From contig JAGPWA010000091.1 of assembly GCA_018066715.1 (NCBI GenBank), positions 1 through 64,000 of the forward strand: DNA of 64,000 nucleotides, written 5' to 3'. Shown one piece after another: positions 22,020 to 30,426 of this stretch (its first letter is position 1; each line of letters opens with the position of its first letter). The position numbers and the translations under genes were made by a program. The notes below the pieces were generated by a model. That model worked only from the letters and a program-made list of their open reading frames with translations, was not told the DNA's origin and did no database searches. The DNA is from Porticoccus sp. GTDB taxonomy: Bacteria; Pseudomonadota; Gammaproteobacteria; Pseudomonadales; Porticoccaceae.

Positions 22020-22820
22020 TTGGATACAGTGCAGGTCATCTTTCTGGCAATAGTGCAGGGACTCACAGAGTTTTTACCTATATCCAGTTCTGCGCATCTT
22101 ATTTTGCCATCTGCTCTTTTGGGCTGGGAAGATCAGGGGCTTGCCTTTGATGTGGCGGTACATGTTGGCTCCTTACTAGCCGTTTTAATGTATTTTCGCC
22201 AAGATATTAAAGTGTTGGTCGTGTGTTGGTGTCAGAGCCTCACCGGGGGCCAACAAACACCAGAAAGTCGTTTGGGTTGGCATATTATTCTGGCCACTAT
22301 TCCTGCTGGCTTGGCAGGGCTTTTCTTGGGTGATTTGATTGAGCTTCATCTACGCTCCATCGCTGTCATTGCATTTACCACTATTGTGTTCGGTATTATT
22401 TTAGGCCTGTCGGATAAATTCAGTTTGAGGGTCAAAAACCTTCATCAGTTTACTTGGCGTTCGGCTTTAATTGTGGGGTGCGCCCAAGCTCTCGCGTTAA
22501 TTCCAGGGACATCCCGATCTGGTATTACCATTACTGCTGCATTGGCCATGGGATTTGATCGTATCGCGGCGGCAAGGTTTTCGTTTCTATTAGCCATCCC
22601 CATTATTGTGTTGAGTGGTGGTTATAAAGGGATGCAGTTACTGCAACTCACTATGGTGCCCTGGTTTGATATTCTACTGGGAGCGGTGCTATCGGCCGTT
22701 ACTGCCTACTGCTGTATTCATGTCTTTCTTACCTGGGTTAATCGAATCGGTATGCTGCCCTTTGTTGTGTATCGAATGATTCTTGGGGCTATTTTGATCG
22801 CTATCCTCTTGAATGGTTAG
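22020..22820 (+). CDS. uppP: undecaprenyl-diphosphatase UppP/BacA
   Basis: IVQGLTEFLPISSSAHL, PGTSRSGITI. Confidence 0.97.
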   Translation: MDTVQVIFLAIVQGLTEFLPISSSAHLILPSALLGWEDQGLAFDVAVHVGSLLAVLMYFRQDIKVLVVCWCQSLTGGQQTPESRLGWHIILATIPAGLAGLFLGDLIELHLRSIAVIAFTTIVFGIILGLSDKFSLRVKNLHQFTWRSALIVGCAQALALIPGTSRSGITITAALAMGFDRIAAARFSFLLAIPIIVLSGGYKGMQLLQLTMVPWFDILLGAVLSAVTAYCCIHVFLTWVNRIGMLPFVVYRMILGAILIAILLNG

Positions 22821-23032
22821 TAAGACATCAAGTCGCGTTTATCTTGATGCTGTGATATGGCAACTAATATACGGCCGTAAATAACCCAAGCTATACTGTC
22901 ACTAGGTGACTTGCTGTTGAGTTATTGGCAGGAGTTGGCGAACTTTTGTCACTAAATCGAGTTCGTTGTTCGCTGATATGTTTAAACTCAAAACTTTTCG
23001 CCCATTCGTGATAGGTGAGGTAGGTAGATGAT

Positions 23033-23434
23033 ATGAATAGTCAGAGAAAAATTAGTGCTTTTGTTCTAATGCTAATGATCAGCTTCACTGTGAATGCAGA
23101 GAAGGTCTATGAGCGTACGAATTCGCAAGGAGTCGCGGAGTTCAGCGATCAACCGACCCCTGATTCTGAAGTTGTTGATGTAAAACCAAATATTGTGGAA
23201 GTTGTTCAACCAGAGCCCGGAGAGCCACGGCATGAATCAGCTAAACCGGCATCGCGTGAACAAGGCAGCGTTAGGGTTGTAGACGAAGGTGTTGAAGATG
23301 AAGGCAACAACAGTAATTACTACGACGATGATGTGAGGAGGCGTGAGAATCGTGTGCGTCGTGAGCATCGTGAGACTCATCAGTCTCGTCCGCAGCATAA
23401 GGGTGCTGCGCGTGGCGGTGGGGGTCATAGATAA
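23033..23434 (+). CDS. DUF4124 domain-containing secreted protein with Arg/His-rich tail
   Basis: Signal peptide, KVYERTNSQGVAEFSDQPTPDSEVVDV. Confidence 0.7.
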   Translation: MNSQRKISAFVLMLMISFTVNAEKVYERTNSQGVAEFSDQPTPDSEVVDVKPNIVEVVQPEPGEPRHESAKPASREQGSVRVVDEGVEDEGNNSNYYDDDVRRRENRVRREHRETHQSRPQHKGAARGGGGHR

Positions 23435-23566
23435 ATTTTTTGTCTCTGGTCTTTAAGTCTAGCAGGGGCTCTATAGCCGAGCTCTGGTTTTTACTAAAGT
23501 TCTAATTGTAATGACATGTGGTAATAGGACGCAGGAATTAGTGACGCTAGTAGCTTGGGCATCTGA

Positions 23567-26470
23567 ATGAAAAAGAATAATTTGAAGAAACAGGGAGGGT
23601 GGCACTGGGTTACCCGTGCCTTGCTATGGGTCTCAAGCTTACTCTTGGGGCTGCTTGTTATTTTCACCGTCTTGTTGTCGGTTCTGGATGATGATGATTA
23701 TCGGGTAGCTCTTATCTGGGGAGTTGACCGTTTCCTCGATAGCACACTAGAAATAAACGGGCCATTTACCATCAGCTTCGGAAAGGAGCTGGAGCTGGAG
23801 GCAAAAAAGGTTCATTTAAAAGCCAATGATGGTACTTATGAACTATCGATCGGTGATTTTTCTGGTCGGCAGAAACTAGGTTCATATCTGAAAACAGGTA
23901 CCTTGTGGATTAATGATCTTACCTTTACCGATGTTTATGTTGATATCAATATAAAGGAGCGAGGCCTTGATCAAAAAAATGGGCTGGAAGCTTTTTCCAT
24001 CCCTCCCATCATTATAGAAAAGCTAGATTTTAAGAATATCACCGTGGTCTATAGGCGCGGTGATCTACAGGAATCAGAGACCTTCACTTTACGCGAGTTA
24101 ATTGTCGATGATTCTCTAAATCAGGGGCCCGTGAAAGTATATGGAGCAGGAAGCCTTGATTCACGTTCTTTTGTCCTAGAAGGCACCTTGGGGGCTCTCT
24201 CCCAAATCCAGGATAACAGTCAGATATATCCTGTTGATTTAAGCTTGGTCAGCGACACGCTGAAGGCCTCATTAACCGGAGGGATAAATGATCCCATCAC
24301 CGGAGAAGGCCTTGAGTTCCAATTGGAGATCAATGATTCATACATTGGCAGTGTTCTGCAGCTGGTTGACAGCACCATTCCCAATTTTACTAAATTCAGC
24401 CTTACGGCAGGCATCCGTGGAGATATCTCGGCTCCACGGCTTGAAGCTGTGGCAGCGAGTCTATATGGGCTGGATGGTTTTGAAGCACAGGTTAGAGGAG
24501 CCATTGATAACGTAGTTTTATCGAAAGGGTTACAGCTGGATGTAAGCCTAAAGGCACCGAAGATAAAAAGCTTATCAGGCCTAGGCTTACTTGGTGAAGA
24601 CCCAGTTGATGAGACCCTGCTAGCGTTAGGCCCTGTGAGTTTTAGTGGCAAACTCTCGGGTGATCTTGATGCCCTAAAGCTGGCCGGCGCTGCCCTGAGC
24701 TTAAAGGGATTGGATGGTGTCGATATGACAGCTCATGGGGCTGTTGACAACTTAATCTCGGTGCAAGGAATAAATTGGGATGTGAGCCTAAAGGCCCCCA
24801 ATATAAAAAGCCTATCGGATCTAGGCTTGCTTGCTGAAGAATCGCTTGATGAGGATATATTGGCGTTAGGTCCTGTTGATTTTAGCGCGGCCCTAACGGG
24901 GAGTAAGGAAAAGCAGCTTATTGAGGATATTCTGGTCAATGTAGGCCCCACAGATAGCCCTAGCATAAAGGCAAGCGGTACTGTACAGATGAGCCTTCCA
25001 GAGATGGTGAGGGTGGTGTCTAAATGGGATGTGGCGGCTGAAGTGGTGATTAAAACGATCGTGAAAGAGCTACAACCTGGCAATCTTGGCCGCCTGAAAG
25101 GCGCAATTAGTGGCTCTGTTCAGAATGATCGTTGGCATATCGAAAAAATCGATATTGCCTCCACTGACACCGACATGTATCAACTCAACCTTGAGGGAGC
25201 GTTCAATGAAAAAGAGCCTGATCAGGGATCGTTTCGAGGCGACTTGAGCGTTGCACAACCGATGGCACTGGGTGCTCTATTTGGGGTGGACCTAAAGGGG
25301 TTCGCGCCCTATACAGCCAGTGGGGCGGTAGAGGTAGATAAAGACCGACTTACTTATCAGGGAAAAATGCGTATAGGTGAGACAGAAGGTAGCATGGCAT
25401 TGATGACTATACAGGTAGATGGCCAGACGCAGGTGAGTGGGAAAATGACGATACCTGTGATGCATTTGTCTGATCTGGGTATAACTAAAGTCACGACAGA
25501 TAATACTGGTAAGCTTGCCAGTCAGTCAAAAGCAGGCCAGAGAAAAACGGAAGATACGGACAAAGCTAAATCTGAGGATGTTGATGATCAGCCCTTTTTT
25601 AGTCACGATGTTTTGGATTTTTCCGGATTAAGTGATCTTGATTTGGACCTTGCCGTTTCGATTGATCAGATTATCGGCGCGGGTGTCACTGTCGGTCACT
25701 TGGAGGGGCAGGTTAACGTTAAAAATTCAGTGTTGCGCATAAAACCCATGCAGATAGCTATTGAGGGTGGGGTAGCTGACCTTGAGCTAGAATTGAATGC
25801 CAATAATACACCTAAATTTAGCCTCGATATGCATGCTAGTAATCTAGCGCTAGGGTCATGGATATCTGATTCTCAGCAGGAGATTAAGGTTGCGGGGGAA
25901 GTCAATCTTGATGTTGATCTTCAAGGTGAAGGGGATTCTTTCCATGAGTGGATATCGAGCCTAGATGGTGGTGTTCATTTTGGACTTGAAAATGCACGTA
26001 TCCCAAGGAAATACGTAGAGATTCTTACTGTTGATGTATTTGGTTGGGCATTAGGCAAGGCTAAAATTAAAGATAAAGATGCTTTATTGGATTGTGTCAT
26101 GGCGACGTTTGATATCGATAAAGGCGTTGCCGTCAGTCAGTTGTTAATTGCTGACGGGCCTAACCTATCAATTGAAGGCCGCACGACACTTAATTTTGGG
26201 GAGGAGAGCATGGATATGGTCTTGCTGCCAAAGCAAAAGAAGCGCTGGTATTCAGATGTTTCTGCGCTTCACATTAAAGGTCCTATGGTTAATCCAAAGG
26301 TGACGGCTGTACCGAAGAAAACCGCTGCCACTAGAATTGGCACACTTGTGTTTGTGCCGGGCGTCGCCATTCCAGTCTTTATGGTAGGTGAGCTAAGGAG
26401 TTTGTTCGGTCGGGGCGAGACAGCGAGCACCGGCTGTGAGAGTGTTGTTGCAACGTTAGAAGGTCAATAA
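23567..26470 (+). CDS. AsmA family protein
   Basis: N-terminal TM anchor, long repetitive beta-rich protein, C-terminal AsmA-like segment (FGLENARIPRKYVEILTVDVFGW). Confidence 0.85.
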   Translation: MKKNNLKKQGGWHWVTRALLWVSSLLLGLLVIFTVLLSVLDDDDYRVALIWGVDRFLDSTLEINGPFTISFGKELELEAKKVHLKANDGTYELSIGDFSGRQKLGSYLKTGTLWINDLTFTDVYVDINIKERGLDQKNGLEAFSIPPIIIEKLDFKNITVVYRRGDLQESETFTLRELIVDDSLNQGPVKVYGAGSLDSRSFVLEGTLGALSQIQDNSQIYPVDLSLVSDTLKASLTGGINDPITGEGLEFQLEINDSYIGSVLQLVDSTIPNFTKFSLTAGIRGDISAPRLEAVAASLYGLDGFEAQVRGAIDNVVLSKGLQLDVSLKAPKIKSLSGLGLLGEDPVDETLLALGPVSFSGKLSGDLDALKLAGAALSLKGLDGVDMTAHGAVDNLISVQGINWDVSLKAPNIKSLSDLGLLAEESLDEDILALGPVDFSAALTGSKEKQLIEDILVNVGPTDSPSIKASGTVQMSLPEMVRVVSKWDVAAEVVIKTIVKELQPGNLGRLKGAISGSVQNDRWHIEKIDIASTDTDMYQLNLEGAFNEKEPDQGSFRGDLSVAQPMALGALFGVDLKGFAPYTASGAVEVDKDRLTYQGKMRIGETEGSMALMTIQVDGQTQVSGKMTIPVMHLSDLGITKVTTDNTGKLASQSKAGQRKTEDTDKAKSEDVDDQPFFSHDVLDFSGLSDLDLDLAVSIDQIIGAGVTVGHLEGQVNVKNSVLRIKPMQIAIEGGVADLELELNANNTPKFSLDMHASNLALGSWISDSQQEIKVAGEVNLDVDLQGEGDSFHEWISSLDGGVHFGLENARIPRKYVEILTVDVFGWALGKAKIKDKDALLDCVMATFDIDKGVAVSQLLIADGPNLSIEGRTTLNFGEESMDMVLLPKQKKRWYSDVSALHIKGPMVNPKVTAVPKKTAATRIGTLVFVPGVAIPVFMVGELRSLFGRGETASTGCESVVATLEGQ

Positions 26471-26475
26471 TAATC

Positions 26476-26499
26476 GCATTGGCATTGGCATTGGCATTG
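26476..26499. repeat. short tandem repeat (GCATTG)x4
   Basis: gcattggcattggcattggcattg directly downstream of the asmA-like stop. Confidence 0.9.
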
Positions 26500-26565
26500 G
26501 CGGCTTAAAAATTCAAGCTCACTTGAGCAGAAGAAGTCTACGCATAGTAATAACAGGAACGATTA

Positions 26566-27873
26566 ATGGGTAATCAACAATACAACCAGGCGTTACTGGA
26601 ATTCATTCACAACTCACCAACGCCATTTCACGCAGTGAATAATATACAGATGGAGTTGGAATCTGGGGGGTTTATACCTCTGGTTGAAGAGGACAGTTGG
26701 AATGTCGTGCCCGGAGGGCGTTACTACGTGACCCGAAACGGATCCTCGATCATCGCGTTTGTCATGGGACGCAATTCCGTCACTGATTCCGGTATTCGTA
26801 TGGTGGGTGCTCATACCGACAGTCCCTGCTTGAAGGTCAAACCAAACCCTGAGTTACACAAACACAATTATTTTCAGTTGGGCGTAGAGGTCTATGGCGG
26901 GGCGTTGCTCAACCCATGGTTTGATCGCGACCTCTCTATTGCTGGCCGACTCATTTTTAATGTCGGTGATGGCCGTTTACAGAAAGCACTAGTGGATATG
27001 AAAAAGCCGGTGGCGGTAATCCCCAGCTTGGCAATCCATTTGGACTCAGAGGCCAATAGCAACCGTAAGATAAATTCTCAGACCGATATTCCACCGATAC
27101 TTTTTAAGTGCGGAGAGAATCGTGAGGAGGACTTTAGAGCACTTATGGCTGCACAGCTGCTGGGGCAATATGGTGACTCTATGGAGCTTCAGGTACTAGA
27201 CTATGACCTTTATCTTTATGATTGCCAGAAGCCCGCGATAACAGGGCTTAATGAGGATTTCATTTCCAGTGCTAGGCTAGATAACTTACTGAGTTGTTTT
27301 ACCGGGATGAAGGCACTCCTTGAAGCCGGTGATCAGGTGACCACGATGCTCATCTGTAATGACCATGAAGAGGTTGGGAGTACCTCCGCCTGTGGTGCCA
27401 ATGGCCCCATGCTTAAATCGTTAATCGAGCGTTTATATCCGGATGCGGAGGATCGGGCCCGTGCTATTAGTCAGTCATTACTGGTTTCTGCAGACAATGC
27501 TCACGGTATTCATCCCAACTACAGCGACAAGCATGATGGTAATCACGGCCCTATCCTAAACAATGGGCCAGTGATAAAAACCAATGCCAACCAGCGTTAT
27601 GCTACCAACGGTATTACCTCCTCAATCTTTAGGCATCTTTGTGAGCAACAGAACATCCCTGTGCAGTCATTTGTTAGTCGCACAGATTTAGGGTGTGGGA
27701 GCACGATTGGTCCCATCACAGCAGCAAGCATTGGTGTTCAGACGCTTGATGTGGGTGTCCCTACCTTTGCCATGCACTCAATACGAGAGCTGGCCGGAAC
27801 TGAAGATGCCTACAATCTCTACCGGGCTTTAACCGGCTTTTATAACTATGAAGAGAGCCTGATCATTAATTAG
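26566..27873 (+). CDS. M18 family aminopeptidase
   Basis: GAHTDSPCLKVKP, NDHEEVGSTSACGANGP, HGIHPNYSDKHD. Confidence 0.95.
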   Translation: MGNQQYNQALLEFIHNSPTPFHAVNNIQMELESGGFIPLVEEDSWNVVPGGRYYVTRNGSSIIAFVMGRNSVTDSGIRMVGAHTDSPCLKVKPNPELHKHNYFQLGVEVYGGALLNPWFDRDLSIAGRLIFNVGDGRLQKALVDMKKPVAVIPSLAIHLDSEANSNRKINSQTDIPPILFKCGENREEDFRALMAAQLLGQYGDSMELQVLDYDLYLYDCQKPAITGLNEDFISSARLDNLLSCFTGMKALLEAGDQVTTMLICNDHEEVGSTSACGANGPMLKSLIERLYPDAEDRARAISQSLLVSADNAHGIHPNYSDKHDGNHGPILNNGPVIKTNANQRYATNGITSSIFRHLCEQQNIPVQSFVSRTDLGCGSTIGPITAASIGVQTLDVGVPTFAMHSIRELAGTEDAYNLYRALTGFYNYEESLIIN

Positions 27874-27990
27874 GATTGAATTGGATCGGCCTCTACTTTA
27901 TTACTCGGATGAAATCCGTATGATGGGCGCGACTATTCATTATTAGTAGAACCAGTTAATAAAAAAACAGCCCTTGAGCATAAAGCACCT

Positions 27991-29022
27991 ATGAGTAACG
28001 ACACAGCATCAGCGCCAACACACGACACGGTTCTCACCGGTATCACAACCACAGGAACGCCCCATCTAGGCAACTACGTGGGCGCCATTCGGCCAGCCAT
28101 TGCTGCTAGCCAGGGTGCTAATGTCGATGCTTACTATTTTTTGGCAGACTTCCATGCGCTGATCAAATGTCAGGATCCAGCAAAGGTACATGAGTCAACA
28201 CGAGAGATTGCGGCTACATGGTTAGCGCTGGGCCTGAATACAGACAACGTTGTTTTTTACCGTCAGTCCGATATCCCTCAAATTCCGCAACTCACCTGGT
28301 TCCTTAACTGTGTCGCGGCAAAAGGACTGATGAACAGGGCGCATGCCTACAAAGATTCCGTACAAAAGAATTTGGATGCAGGGGAGGATACTGACTTTGG
28401 TATTACCATGGGGCTGTTTTCTTACCCGGTGTTAATGGCTGCCGACATCTTGATGTTCAACGGTACCAAAGTCCCTGTGGGCAGAGATCAGATTCAGCAT
28501 ATTGAAATGGCCCGGGATATCGCCCAGCGCTTCAATCACATTTATGGGCAGCATTTTGCTTTACCTGAAGCGGTAGTAGATGACCATGTTGCCGTGTTGC
28601 AAGGGCTGGATGGCCGAAAAATGAGTAAGAGTTACGGCAATACCATTCCGCTGTTTCTTCCTGAAAAGAAGCTGAAAAAACATATTAATAAGATTAAAAC
28701 GAATCTACTGGAGCCGGGAGAGCCCAAAGATCCAGATACTTCCACGGTATTCCAGATATGGCGAGCTTTTGCTACAGAAGAGCAAACGGCCCATATGCGT
28801 AAAGAGTTTGAAAATGGTATCGCCTGGGGTGAAGCGAAAAAACAATTATTCGAACTGATTAACGAAGAGCTCCGTGAGCCAAGAGAACGTTACAACGAAC
28901 TGATGGAAAACCCTGCACATATCGAGAAAATATTACGTGAGGGTGCAGAAAAGGCCCGAGCCTACAGTGTTCCTTTTATGGAGAAACTGAATAAGGCTGT
29001 TGGTTTGTATTCTTTGGCTTAA
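27991..29022 (+). CDS. trpS: tryptophanyl-tRNA synthetase
   Basis: TGITTTGTPHLGNYVGAIRP, KMSKS motif (GRKMSKSYGN). Confidence 0.97.
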   Translation: MSNDTASAPTHDTVLTGITTTGTPHLGNYVGAIRPAIAASQGANVDAYYFLADFHALIKCQDPAKVHESTREIAATWLALGLNTDNVVFYRQSDIPQIPQLTWFLNCVAAKGLMNRAHAYKDSVQKNLDAGEDTDFGITMGLFSYPVLMAADILMFNGTKVPVGRDQIQHIEMARDIAQRFNHIYGQHFALPEAVVDDHVAVLQGLDGRKMSKSYGNTIPLFLPEKKLKKHINKIKTNLLEPGEPKDPDTSTVFQIWRAFATEEQTAHMRKEFENGIAWGEAKKQLFELINEELREPRERYNELMENPAHIEKILREGAEKARAYSVPFMEKLNKAVGLYSLA

Positions 29023-29070
29023 AGTAAACAGGCGAGGTGTTGATGAAAGAAGTGCCCATCCCGCGACAGA

Positions 29071-29115
29071 GGTGGATTCAACTTACAAGTGGTGCACTTT
29101 GGAGTTGAATTTACC
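29071..29115. repeat. inverted repeat, possible insertion-sequence end relic
   Basis: GGTGGATTCAACT (29071-29083) vs AGTTGAATTTACC (29103-29115), 11/13 complementary. Confidence 0.5.
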
Positions 29116-29172
29116 CAAAAGACTAAAAATCAATGACCCTATTGGTTGTTCGAGCTTTCAAAGGAATACAAT

Positions 29173-29589
29173 TTGAGATTCACTCTATTTGTTATTTTGT
29201 ATCTGGCTGCTTGTCACGCTATAGCTCAAAGTGATATTGCATATGAACGCTCTGGCTCAGTGAGTACGTCCGTTAATGCCACAAGTCAGGAAGGGTTTGA
29301 TTGTGCCACTGCCGCTGGTAAAACTTACCTTCTTTACGAGCTTCCCGTCTTTTTTTCAACGGAGTTCGGCAAGGCAGGTTTGTTAACAAAAGAGTATGTA
29401 GGTCAATATAGGTTGGCATTGATTATTGATGAAAGCTCAAAGATCACGGGATATCAGGTAGGACCTAACATTGATAAAAACTCGCATTTAGTACAAACAA
29501 TACTTAATTTAGGCACACTACCAGCACTAAGTGCATCTAACTCGTGTATTGCTGGCAAGCCCTTTATCTTTGAGTTCACCCTAACGTGA
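29173..29589 (+). CDS. hypothetical secreted protein
   Basis: TTG start gives a signal-peptide-like LRFTLFVILYLAACHAIAQS; no ATG start in the ORF; no family recognised. Confidence 0.45.
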   Translation: MRFTLFVILYLAACHAIAQSDIAYERSGSVSTSVNATSQEGFDCATAAGKTYLLYELPVFFSTEFGKAGLLTKEYVGQYRLALIIDESSKITGYQVGPNIDKNSHLVQTILNLGTLPALSASNSCIAGKPFIFEFTLT

Positions 29590-29880
29590 AAATAATTTCA
29601 TTGAATGTGGGTTGTCGCATCTCTTGCTGGAGAAAAAGTGGGGAACTTAGGGGTAACTGGCCACTCTTTCTAGCCTAATCAAGATATGCACTTATGATTT
29701 GAATCCGGGTATTTAAAAAGACGTTTAATAAAAAATAATCTTGATATTTTATTGGAGAGTTTTTTAGAGTCAAAATATTACAGGGATCGTAATAATATTC
29801 CCTCTTTTGTGTTCTGGGGGATTGAGAATACTTAATTTAACACCAAGGATTTTCTCGTCACCCGCGTCTAACCTTATGAC

Positions 29881-30426
29881 ATGATGATAACAAGTGATTA
29901 CGCACTGGTAAAAAAAGCCAATACGGGCGACTCGGCAGCTTTTGCGGCCCTGCTCGAGCGTCATTATGATCTGATATATAGGCTCGCTTACCGCATGCTA
30001 GGGAATCAGCAAGATGCTGAAGACATCACCCAGGATGTGTGTGTTGCACTGTCGCATAAGCTTGCCAGCTTTAAGAGCAATGCCAAGCTCACGACCTGGC
30101 TATATCAGGTCACGGTAAATACCTGTCGCGACTTCATCAGGTGCTGCGTAAGCACCCGTAAAACGCATAATGATTTTGTGCAAATCAACCAAATACACAC
30201 CGACACTCAAGCGCAACGAAGGGAAGATGCTGCACTGGCTTATCAGATGATTAACACCTTGGAAGAGAGCCTGCGCGAGACGGCTTTGCTCGTAGTAGCT
30301 GAAGGTTTGAATCACGCCGAAGCTGCTGAAATATTAGCGATCAAAGAATCCACCGTTTCTTGGCGTATGCTCAAAGTCCGGGAGAATTTAAGCGCGCTGA
30401 CCGAGTGCGAGGTGGGCACGATATGA
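29881..30426 (+). CDS. ECF-type RNA polymerase sigma factor
   Basis: DSAAFAALLERHYDLIYRLAYRMLGNQQDAEDITQDVCVAL; sigma-70 region 2 and 4. Confidence 0.93.
   Translation: MMITSDYALVKKANTGDSAAFAALLERHYDLIYRLAYRMLGNQQDAEDITQDVCVALSHKLASFKSNAKLTTWLYQVTVNTCRDFIRCCVSTRKTHNDFVQINQIHTDTQAQRREDAALAYQMINTLEESLRETALLVVAEGLNHAEAAEILAIKESTVSWRMLKVRENLSALTECEVGTI

Noticed and set aside
29820-29880. ECF-type autoregulatory promoter (CGTCTAA) before the second sigma factor
   Set aside because: A -10-like CGTCTAA is present but lies too close to the start codon and no convincing -35 was seen.
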